Shown here: positions 35,981 through 43,706 of the stretch, piece after piece
Layout: each line of letters begins with the position of its first letter
Numbering within the stretch: position 1 is the stretch's first letter
Source of the DNA: Paenibacillus sp. sptzw28
GTDB lineage: Bacteria > Bacillota > Bacilli > Paenibacillales > Paenibacillaceae
Reading direction: 5' to 3'
DNA: 64,000 bases
Assembly (NCBI RefSeq): GCF_019550795.1
Contig: NZ_CP080545.1
Coordinates: 1,569,501 to 1,633,500 of the forward strand
Translations under genes and position numbers: made by a program
The notes under the pieces: model-generated
The model's database searches: none
What the model saw: only the letters and a program-made list of their open reading frames with translations
Told to the model about the DNA's origin: nothing

Positions 35981-37285
35981 ATGTATAATCTGCTTATTGT
36001 CGATGACGAGAAAGAGATTCGCGAAGGCCTGTCGATGATCCCGTGGGACAACATGGGAGTGAATTTAATAGGCTGTGCGAAGCACGGCCTGGAGGCTCTG
36101 CAATTTATTACGGAGCATCCCACAGATATTGTGCTTACGGACGTTCGTATGCCCTTTATGGATGGAATCGAACTAACGAGTGTATTGCAGCGTCAGCATC
36201 CGTTCATTCGAATCGTCATTTTATCTGGCCACAGCGACTTCGGTTATGCGCAGAAAGCGCTTGAATACGGTGCTTCCGATTATTTGCTAAAGCCTACCCA
36301 ATTTGAACCGCTGTTCCAGTCTTTCGAGCGGTTAATCCGTAAATTGGATGCGGAAAAACAGGAGGAGTACAGAAAATCCGTTCTTCTGCGCAAAGAGCTG
36401 CTGCTGTCCAAGCTGCTGCGTGAAGAGTTTCTATCGGTGTTATTTAAAAACAAGATGACAGCGGATGAGATCGAGCTGGGCTGCTCGGAGAGTGAAATAT
36501 TGCTGGTCGGTACCGAATACACGGTAGCGCTGCTTCGGCTGGACCGTATTTCCTTGAACGGGGATTTTTTACCCGACCGCGAGATGAAGCTGATTACCTT
36601 TTCTCTGGATAATATTCTTGCTGACATTTGGGATGCGAACGGCTCAGCGTATCACCTGATTAATAAAGAGAATGCGGAGATTTATTTGCTCTCCATGAAA
36701 GCGTCCGCAATGGACGAGTTTATTCAATTGAAACAACAGCTGACCAGATTTATGGGACTACTTAAATCGACCCTCTCTTTAAGCATAGGAAGAACCGTAC
36801 ATCGGAGCATGGATATATGGAGCTCCGCCGGGTCGGCAAAGCAGCTGCTTGATCAAGCGTCCGAAGAAGACTGTATTCGTCACTACAGTTCATCCCTAGT
36901 GGATAAAGAGCTTACTGCAGCTGCGAAAGAAACATCCCCGGCGGATCAATCGAAAGACAAGAAGAAAGACCACATAGTCGTACAGCTGGCGAAACAATTT
37001 ATTGAAGAAAATTTCCATCGGAGCATCACGTTAAAGGAAGTAGCCGGTACAGTCCATGTAACTCCCGGGCATCTGAGTGCGCTCTTCAGAGAATCCGGGG
37101 AAACGTACCTTCAATATTTAACGGAAAAACGCATGGCTCAAGCCGTGAAGCTGCTTGCGGATGTCCGTTATAAAATATATGAGGTTGCTGAGCTCGTCGG
37201 TTATTCCGATCAAGCTTATTTTTCCGAAATATTTAAAAAGCATACAGGGCAAACGCCAATGGAATTCAGAGGGGCAGCGAAATAG
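35981..37285 (+). CDS. YesN-type response regulator with AraC DNA-binding domain (second system)
   Basis: Protein of 434 residues. The receiver (1-120) has Asp8-Asp9, phosphoacceptor Asp54 in LTDVRMPFMDG and the Lys in DYLLKPT. After a linker shorter than that of the fructan regulator, the AraC domain ends the protein (LKEVAGTVHVTPGHLSALFR; IYEVAELVGYSDQAYFSEIF). The start is supported by CCGGAGGTG. It is followed 19 bases later by its kinase and then by binding-protein and permease genes, all in one direction. It probably activates the 40230-43499 importer genes. Confidence 0.94.
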   Translation: MYNLLIVDDEKEIREGLSMIPWDNMGVNLIGCAKHGLEALQFITEHPTDIVLTDVRMPFMDGIELTSVLQRQHPFIRIVILSGHSDFGYAQKALEYGASDYLLKPTQFEPLFQSFERLIRKLDAEKQEEYRKSVLLRKELLLSKLLREEFLSVLFKNKMTADEIELGCSESEILLVGTEYTVALLRLDRISLNGDFLPDREMKLITFSLDNILADIWDANGSAYHLINKENAEIYLLSMKASAMDEFIQLKQQLTRFMGLLKSTLSLSIGRTVHRSMDIWSSAGSAKQLLDQASEEDCIRHYSSSLVDKELTAAAKETSPADQSKDKKKDHIVVQLAKQFIEENFHRSITLKEVAGTVHVTPGHLSALFRESGETYLQYLTEKRMAQAVKLLADVRYKIYEVAELVGYSDQAYFSEIFKKHTGQTPMEFRGAAK

Positions 37286-37304
37286 AGAGAAGGGGGCTGC
37301 TGAT

Positions 37305-40109
37305 GTGATTACAAACTATTTCAGCAAGCTTAGTCCAACCCGCAGGCGCATCGTCATCGTTTCGGTGCTTCTTACGGTATTAGCGCAGATTGTGCTTGTT
37401 TATATCGGCTTATCTTATGCTCGAAATATGAATCAAATCGTGCAGCAAAAAAGAGAAACGAACGTCTCAAACCAATTTTTCAAAAATACATTGACACAGC
37501 TGGGCGAGATCAACAATTTATTGCAGCTGCTGCAAACACCGGACTTCAGCGATTTTTTTAAAGGCTATATGAGTATCCGGGATGATAAGACTGTGTCACT
37601 GAGCAAAAGCGATTTATTAAATAAATTAAACGAGCTTCATCTGTCAACAAAGATGGTCAGACGTATCTATTTTATCGGCAGCGATATAAATCAAGTGTCA
37701 TTGATCAAAGATACGGATAAAGCGGGTTTTACCGAGCTCCGTCACCTTCGGATGGATATGCTCGAGGATAATAATATTGGTCAACTTTTTCTCCGGGACA
37801 ATAACCAGCTGGTTGAATATTCGAGCAAGGAATTAGAAAATCCGGGTAAGCGCAAACAGCTTGACGGCAATAATGAGAGCAAAGCGGAGCTGAAAGCCTT
37901 CATTGACAGCTTGAAGGATAAACTTATCATTACCAACGGAAATATTAACGGCGTACTCGTTATAATCGAATTAAACCGGGATTTCTTCCGGACCGGCTTA
38001 CCGGAGGTTTACTCTGCCGCTTATCAATTTTCTATTGTAAATAAGAAGAATGAAGTGATCTGGGCATCGGATCCGGCACAGCAAAAGCTCATAAGCAGCC
38101 CGTTTTCACAGAATTGTCCGGATTGCACGCAATCCGAAAAAGAGTTAAATCCATATCCGTATCGTATCATCTATACGCAAACTTCAGATTTTGTCCTCTT
38201 CTCCAAAAGATCTATTTTCTCCAAGTTTATTTTGTTATCTTGTATTTCTGCTTTTGCCACCTTCTTGATCAGCTTCTTTTATACGAAAAAAATACTTTAC
38301 CCCTTTCTGATGTTATCGAGCAGAATGAAGCTTCAATCACGGGCAAACGAATTGGATTTAAAATATATTTCCGACGAGTGGAGCAAAAAGGGACTTCATT
38401 CATTGTCACTGCGCAACAAGCTGATTGTGCTGTTTTCCTTGTCCGTTATTATTCCGACTATTTCGAATGGATTGTTATACTCCCAGGCGTTCAATCAAGC
38501 CGTCCAAAGCCAAATGAATGTAGCGGTTACGGAAATGGGTGACTTTATGAACGTCTCCATCCAGAACCGTATGAATTTCATGGATCAGCTGATAAACCAG
38601 TTGTCGGTAAGCCGCCAGCTGCAGGAATACCTGACGAGACGGGAGGATTATGATGCCATGCGTCTGGATGCCGTGCGGAACATCGCCCCACCGATTGCTA
38701 TATCTATGTTCCCCGGGCTTAATGAGGTTGATTATTTTATCTTGTTCGATAGCAGCGGACAAAGTATTTATTCATCCGTGTTCTCAAACAATCTCGATAT
38801 TTTTAAAATCGATACCGATTATTTGAAGGATTCGAGCGATCCCTATTGGATTTCCGGATATAAGGATGTGTTCGGCCATACGACGCCGGCCATTATCAAG
38901 CGAATCGACTTTTTGCATTATGGCAGTGCCGCACACAATTATTTGCTGCTTGTTCCAAGAGACTCGCTTTTCTCGGAAATAAATCCAGTCGGCTCGGCGG
39001 TGCAAATCGAAGACACACAAGGCAAGAAAATTTATTCATCCAATTCTTCTGCGTCGGAACAATTGGATTATCCTATGATGTGGTCAGGGGGCATACCGGG
39101 TACGAACTGGAAGCTCAAACTTGAATACTCCAATGAGGATATCGTTCTTAAAAACAGACAATATTACTACAGTTTTTTCTACATTATCGTTCTCGTGCTC
39201 ATTCTGTCGATTATCATTTCTCTTATCATCACCCTCATCCTGTTAAAGCCGATTGAGCTGCTGAAACGTACGATGACGTCCGTCGGTGAAGGTGAATTGA
39301 GTCAGGCGATGAGCTATAGCGGGAATAATGAAATCGGCGATATTATTCGAAGCTATAACCATATGATTCAGCAGCTGAACGGTATGATCAGCGAAAATAT
39401 GAAGATCATGGAAGAGAACGTCAACAATAAAGTAAGAGAACAAGAATTGCTGTCCCTGAAGACCGAGGCGGAATTAAGAATGCTTCAGGCACAGATTAAT
39501 CCTCATTTTCTGTACAACACTCTTGAAGCGATTAATATGCGGAGTATGAGGGATGGAAACAATGAAATCAGCCTTATTGTCGGTGCATTAGCCGAGATGT
39601 TCCGCTACAGTGTCAGCAACGGTATGGGGAAGGTTCCGCTTGAGCTTGAGCTTGGGCATGTACAGAACTATATTTCCATTCAGAAACTCCGCTTTGGCGA
39701 TCAATTTCGGTTTGAGCTGGAGGTCTCCGACCATTTAAGCCATGTAGCCGTGGCGAAATTCATTCTCCAGCCGATCGTGGAAAATTGCTTGAAGCATGGA
39801 TTAGCAGGCTTTGAAGAAGGCGGATTGATTCGGATCAGAGCCGTGGAAGACGGTGAACTCATGTTAATTGAAATCAGTGATAACGGGATCGGCATGGACA
39901 AGAATGCGGTTATGCATGTGAATGAAGAGATTCAGAGAAGCTTGGAAGACCAAATGAACGGCAGCGGGAAAAACCAGGGAGGCATCGGACTGAGTAATGT
40001 GTACCATCGTCTTCAATTGTTCTACAAAGGACAAGCAAGCATGAAGGTCTACAGCAGTCCGATGAAGGGAACAACAGTATCCGTGTCTTTCCCGCTGGCT
40101 TATGAATAA
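37305..40109 (+). CDS. Sensor histidine kinase with two tandem extracellular sensor units
   Basis: Kinase of 934 residues, about 330 longer than a usual YesM protein. I choose GTG at 37305 (AGAAGGGGG upstream); the frame extends back into the regulator gene without a site. Unit 1: membrane segment about 15-40, extracellular part to about 300, second segment about 305-325. Unit 2: membrane segment about 370-395 (NKLIVLFSLSVIIPTISNGL), extracellular part to about 630, then a fourth segment (YYSFFYIIVLVLILSIIISL) and a HAMP. The phosphorylation motif is QINPHFLYNTLE with His734; PIVENCLKHG and DNGIGMD form the ATP site. The second unit resembles an ordinary YesM sensor, so the first looks added. 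Ligand unknown; the neighbouring importer suggests an oligosaccharide. Confidence 0.9.
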   Translation: MITNYFSKLSPTRRRIVIVSVLLTVLAQIVLVYIGLSYARNMNQIVQQKRETNVSNQFFKNTLTQLGEINNLLQLLQTPDFSDFFKGYMSIRDDKTVSLSKSDLLNKLNELHLSTKMVRRIYFIGSDINQVSLIKDTDKAGFTELRHLRMDMLEDNNIGQLFLRDNNQLVEYSSKELENPGKRKQLDGNNESKAELKAFIDSLKDKLIITNGNINGVLVIIELNRDFFRTGLPEVYSAAYQFSIVNKKNEVIWASDPAQQKLISSPFSQNCPDCTQSEKELNPYPYRIIYTQTSDFVLFSKRSIFSKFILLSCISAFATFLISFFYTKKILYPFLMLSSRMKLQSRANELDLKYISDEWSKKGLHSLSLRNKLIVLFSLSVIIPTISNGLLYSQAFNQAVQSQMNVAVTEMGDFMNVSIQNRMNFMDQLINQLSVSRQLQEYLTRREDYDAMRLDAVRNIAPPIAISMFPGLNEVDYFILFDSSGQSIYSSVFSNNLDIFKIDTDYLKDSSDPYWISGYKDVFGHTTPAIIKRIDFLHYGSAAHNYLLLVPRDSLFSEINPVGSAVQIEDTQGKKIYSSNSSASEQLDYPMMWSGGIPGTNWKLKLEYSNEDIVLKNRQYYYSFFYIIVLVLILSIIISLIITLILLKPIELLKRTMTSVGEGELSQAMSYSGNNEIGDIIRSYNHMIQQLNGMISENMKIMEENVNNKVREQELLSLKTEAELRMLQAQINPHFLYNTLEAINMRSMRDGNNEISLIVGALAEMFRYSVSNGMGKVPLELELGHVQNYISIQKLRFGDQFRFELEVSDHLSHVAVAKFILQPIVENCLKHGLAGFEEGGLIRIRAVEDGELMLIEISDNGIGMDKNAVMHVNEEIQRSLEDQMNGSGKNQGGIGLSNVYHRLQLFYKGQASMKVYSSPMKGTTVSVSFPLAYE

Positions 40110-40187
40110 TCATCTTAATACCATAGATTTCGTCTTTTTATCGGATTGGAAGCTCTATCAGCGCCGAATATAATTGATTTAGAGAGA

Positions 40188-40201
40188 AGAAAACGCTCTC
40201 A
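40188..40201. promoter_or_regulatory. Candidate catabolite-responsive element (cre)
   Basis: AGAAAACGCTCTCA differs from the Bacillus cre pattern TGWAANCGNTNNCA only at the first base. It lies 29-42 bases before the binding-protein start and after the kinase gene, a place where CcpA could block transcription of the importer on preferred sugars. Judged by eye only. Confidence 0.45.
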
Positions 40202-40229
40202 ACAATCAAATTTTCCAGGAGGGTCTACT

Positions 40230-41627
40230 TTGAAAAAGAAGCTTGCAACTTTGCTCGTCCTCTTCCTTTCCACCGTACTGGTTTTGTCTGCCTGCGGCAG
40301 CAAAAGCACAACTAACGACGACAAAATGGCCGGGGGTACTAATGCTTCAACAGATGCGGGAGCGACAAAAAGCACGAAGAGCGGCGATCCTGTAACGGTC
40401 CGTTTCAATATGGGAGACGGTGAAATTACTAAAGACCAAATCAAAGAATTTGAAGCGGCAAATCCGAATATTAAAATTCAACGCGAAGATGTGGACGCTA
40501 CAAAGCTGGCTGCCCAGTTGGCAACCGGCGAAGCACCGGACATCATTCGGATGACCGGAGTCAACGACCTCCCTTCCTATGTCATTCGCGGGATTGCAAT
40601 GGATTTAACCTCACGCATTGAAACAAGCACATTGATCAAGATGGACGACTTTACCCCTGCTGTTAATGTTTACCGGTTTGACGGCAAGGTACAGGGAAAA
40701 GGCCCGATTTATGGAATTCCCAAAGACTTTTCACCGGATTTCACGATTTGGGTGAATAAGAAGTTGTTTGAGGCTGCAGGTGTTCCGGTCCCAAGTCAAA
40801 CCGAGCCTTTGACCTATAATCAATTGTTCGAGCTTGCCAAAAAATTAACCATTGTCAAAGACGGCAAGGTTATTCAATACGGCTTGTCAGGCGGAAGAGG
40901 CGAAGCCGATTTACCGTTCCTGATGGATTATCTGTTAAGCAAAGGCGTAAAGCTTTCCTCCGACGATAACAGTAAAATCGACTTTACAAAACCGGAAGTC
41001 AAAGAAGCCTTGCAGTTCTGGGTGGATGGGGTGAAAGGCAATTACGGGCCGAACGTGGTCAACCAGGATAAAACGGCCTGGGGCGGCGAGCCGTTCCTTG
41101 CCGATAAGCTGGCAATGTTTCAATCCGGCTATTGGTTCTCGGGACTTCTGCGTAGTGACGAGAAGGCCAAAACGCATCTTGACGATTACATCATGATTCC
41201 CGCTCCGATCGCGGAAGGCGGTAAACGCGTATCCCCTACCGGCTCTGCAACAGGCGCCATTATTAACAGTGCAACGAAACATCCGGATGAAACGTGGAAA
41301 GTGTATGAGTGGTTCTTTGGTGGCAAGCCTGCTGAAGACCGTGCGAAAAGCGGCTGGGGTGTTCCGGCTTACAAACATCTACTTCCGATGCTTCCGCAAG
41401 CAACGGCTTTTGATAAACAAACGTTCACGGTTCTTCAGGATGAATTGAAATACAGCGGAGAATTTATTGAAATGAACCCGTACCTGATTAACGGAAATAC
41501 ACTTTTGCAGAAACAACTGACGCCGGTATACTTCGGCAAAGCGACGCTTGACAGTGCAATGGCGGCTTTAACGAATGACGCGAACAGAATCATTCAAGAA
41601 AGTAAAGACGCGGTGCCAAGCAGCTAA
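40230..41627 (+). CDS. Sugar-binding lipoprotein of an ABC importer (second system)
   Basis: Family 1 binding protein of 465 residues. TTG at 40230 is preferred: AGGAGGG lies seven bases upstream and the protein then begins with a proper lipoprotein signal (KKKLATLLVLFLSTVLVLSAC). The earlier ATG at 40146 would add 28 residues before it. The body (QIKEFEAANPNIKIQREDVD, FDGKVQGKGPIYGIPKDFSP, LADKLAMFQSGYWFSGLL) is typical for multi-sugar binding. It delivers an unknown oligosaccharide to the permeases at 41700 and 42663. No hydrolase gene is in this cluster. Confidence 0.92.
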   Translation: MKKKLATLLVLFLSTVLVLSACGSKSTTNDDKMAGGTNASTDAGATKSTKSGDPVTVRFNMGDGEITKDQIKEFEAANPNIKIQREDVDATKLAAQLATGEAPDIIRMTGVNDLPSYVIRGIAMDLTSRIETSTLIKMDDFTPAVNVYRFDGKVQGKGPIYGIPKDFSPDFTIWVNKKLFEAAGVPVPSQTEPLTYNQLFELAKKLTIVKDGKVIQYGLSGGRGEADLPFLMDYLLSKGVKLSSDDNSKIDFTKPEVKEALQFWVDGVKGNYGPNVVNQDKTAWGGEPFLADKLAMFQSGYWFSGLLRSDEKAKTHLDDYIMIPAPIAEGGKRVSPTGSATGAIINSATKHPDETWKVYEWFFGGKPAEDRAKSGWGVPAYKHLLPMLPQATAFDKQTFTVLQDELKYSGEFIEMNPYLINGNTLLQKQLTPVYFGKATLDSAMAALTNDANRIIQESKDAVPSS

Positions 41628-41646
41628 ATAAAGAGACCAAATACGA

Positions 41647-41671
41647 GGGAGAGCCTAATCTGTACTCTCCC
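41647..41671 (+). terminator. Hairpin between binding protein and permease genes (second system)
   Basis: GGGAGAG pairs with CTCTCCC around 11 bases, followed by TTCTT. It lies in the 72-base gap after the binding-protein stop, the same place as the hairpins at 6579 and 58172. It probably reduces read-through into the permeases or protects the 3' end of the binding-protein message. Confidence 0.6.
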
Positions 41672-41699
41672 TTCTTGGGACAAGAGGAGAGAACCTGCA

Positions 41700-42659
41700 A
41701 TGAATACACCTGCTTTGAGCGCGACAGTGAAAGAGAAGAGCACAACTCGCAAAGGTCTAAGCGAGAAGACGCGTCGTACGACCGCATTCTACCTGATGAT
41801 TTCGCCGTGGTTCATTGTTTTTCTTATTTTTGGCTTGTATCCGTTGTTGTATGGTCTTTATTTGAGCTTTACCAACTTTGTCGGTTTTAACATTAATAAT
41901 TTAAAAATCGTCGGGTTCAAAAATTATGTTAATGTTTTTCAAGATTCGGATGCTATGTATTCCCTGGGGAGAACATTGTATGTTTCCATCATTTATGTTC
42001 CGATCTCAACAGCCATTGGTTTACTGCTTGCCTTACTATTAAATCGAAAAATTCGAGGAGTGGGGATTTATCGGACAATCTTTTATTTACCGTCGATTGT
42101 TCCCGTCGTTTCCATAGGTTTAATGTTCCGATTTTTGTACGCTGATCAGGATGGCATCCTCAACAATATTTTAAAGTTTCTCCACCTGCCGACAGTCAAT
42201 TGGCTGGATTACGACCATGCCACCTTTTCCCTAATTATTATGATGCTGTGGGGAGCAGGAGCCGGTATCCTGATCAATCTGGCGGGGTTAAAGGGAATCT
42301 CCAAGGATCTGTACGAAGCAGCATCTATTGACGGCGCCTCCACGTTCAGGCAGTTTATGAGGATTACGGCGCCGTTAATGACTCCGGTTATCTTCTTTAA
42401 CGTGATTATGGGAATTATAAATGCGCTGCAAATCTACATTCAGCCGATCCTGTTAACCGGAACGAAGCTGCTGGATTCTCCCATCCGCCCGAATTACTTC
42501 TATACTGTGCATGCTTTCCAGCAAATCTTCGCATACCAAAGATATGCATACGGGATGGCATTATTATGGATCATGTTTATCGTCATTCTTATGATGACAA
42601 TCATTGTCTTCACTACAAGTAAATATTGGGTCTACTATGAAACGGATCAGGAGGGATAG
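41700..42659 (+). CDS. ABC sugar importer permease, MalF type (second system)
   Basis: Membrane protein of 319 residues: a soluble N-terminal tail, then six membrane segments (first FYLMISPWFIVFLIFGLYPL). The EAA loop reads LYEAASIDGASTFRQFMRIT. AAGAGGAGAG lies upstream of ATG at 41700. Its stop is three bases before the next start, so the two permeases are translated together. Confidence 0.94.
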   Translation: MNTPALSATVKEKSTTRKGLSEKTRRTTAFYLMISPWFIVFLIFGLYPLLYGLYLSFTNFVGFNINNLKIVGFKNYVNVFQDSDAMYSLGRTLYVSIIYVPISTAIGLLLALLLNRKIRGVGIYRTIFYLPSIVPVVSIGLMFRFLYADQDGILNNILKFLHLPTVNWLDYDHATFSLIIMMLWGAGAGILINLAGLKGISKDLYEAASIDGASTFRQFMRITAPLMTPVIFFNVIMGIINALQIYIQPILLTGTKLLDSPIRPNYFYTVHAFQQIFAYQRYAYGMALLWIMFIVILMMTIIVFTTSKYWVYYETDQEG

Positions 42660-42662
42660 AAA

Positions 42663-43499
42663 ATGGTAAATTCAGCATCAAACCGTATCAGCCAGTTTTT
42701 AGTTTATGCATTGTTGCTCGTATTTTCAGCTGTTTTTATCATCCCGCTCTTTCTCACTGTATCCAATTCACTGAGCCCGTTTTTCTCCCTGCCGACATTT
42801 TTCCCGCAGGGCTTCCATATCGAAAATTATAAACTTGCGACTACGATGATTGACTTCTGGAAATTTACGCAAAACAGCATCATTATTTGCGTGATTTCCG
42901 TCACAACGACGACTTTGTCGAGCGGGCTAGTCGGATACGCTTTCTCAAGGATACAAGCGCCGGGGAAAAAGTTTTTATTCATGATTGTGTTATCTACGAT
43001 GATGCTGCCGGGAATAGTTACTCAAATCCCGACCTTTATCCTGTTTCATAAATATGGCCTGCTCAATACGTTCTATCCCTGGTTGATCTGGGGAATTGGC
43101 GGTTCGCCGTTCTTTATATTCCTCTATCGGCAGTTCTTCTCCGCCATTCCGAAGGAATTGGAAGAAGCGGCAAGAATCGATGGCTGCTCGATTTTCCGTA
43201 CGTACTGGAATATTTTTCTTCCGTTGTCCCTGCCTGTCATGGCCACGGTTTCGATTATGAGCTTTCAATGGTCATGGGGAGATTTCATTGGTCCGTTCAT
43301 GTTTCTGAACGAAGCGAAATACCCGCTGGCTACCGCCTTAAGCACAATCGGCTATGTCCAACCGGAGAATGCGGCCGTTGTTATACAGCAGCTCGCTGCA
43401 GCCGCTTCCATTCTGTTCATGCTTCCGGTCATTCTTCTTTTCTTCATCGGCCAACGGTTCTTGATTGAAGGGGTCGTCACTTCGGGCGTTAAGGGGTAA
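42663..43499 (+). CDS. ABC sugar importer permease, MalG type (second system)
   Basis: Second channel subunit, 278 residues, six membrane segments. The EAA loop is LEEAARIDGCSIFRTYWNIF and the protein ends in VVTSGVKG. CAGGAGGG lies upstream. It closes the operon, which is ended by a perfect hairpin 13 bases later. No ATPase gene follows. Confidence 0.94.
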   Translation: MVNSASNRISQFLVYALLLVFSAVFIIPLFLTVSNSLSPFFSLPTFFPQGFHIENYKLATTMIDFWKFTQNSIIICVISVTTTTLSSGLVGYAFSRIQAPGKKFLFMIVLSTMMLPGIVTQIPTFILFHKYGLLNTFYPWLIWGIGGSPFFIFLYRQFFSAIPKELEEAARIDGCSIFRTYWNIFLPLSLPVMATVSIMSFQWSWGDFIGPFMFLNEAKYPLATALSTIGYVQPENAAVVIQQLAAAASILFMLPVILLFFIGQRFLIEGVVTSGVKG

Positions 43500-43511
43500 T
43501 CTTACGAGGAC

Positions 43512-43545
43512 AAAATGGGTTGCGGAACATCCGCAACCCATTTTG
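43512..43545 (+). terminator. Terminator of the second importer operon
   Basis: AAAATGGGTTGCGGA pairs perfectly with TCCGCAACCCATTTT around CA-containing loop bases. The stem ends in TTTT, so the tail is short, but the hairpin is very stable. Confidence 0.8.
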
Positions 43546-43600
43546 GTGTACTTAAAACTTTAGAACATCATCTCATCAACAGCACATTCGCGATATTCAA

Positions 43601-43625
43601 TCAATTTGCGCATTTTTAAACTATT
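43601..43625 (+). promoter_or_regulatory. Fourth copy of the shared CAATTTGC motif, upstream of the AraC regulator
   Basis: CAATTTGCGCATTTTTAAAC (43602-43621) matches the core of the three leader copies at 46128, 47790 and 60218. It lies about 85-105 bases before the regulator start and about 45 bases before a TATAAT at 43666-43671. It is a candidate binding site of the regulator itself, implying autoregulation. Confidence 0.6.
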
Positions 43626-43706
43626 TGGAAAAGAAAAGCTTATATAACTAAAGCCGACTTAAAGTTATAATAGCAGTGTTTCAATAATATCATCCAGGTG
43701 GGGAGC

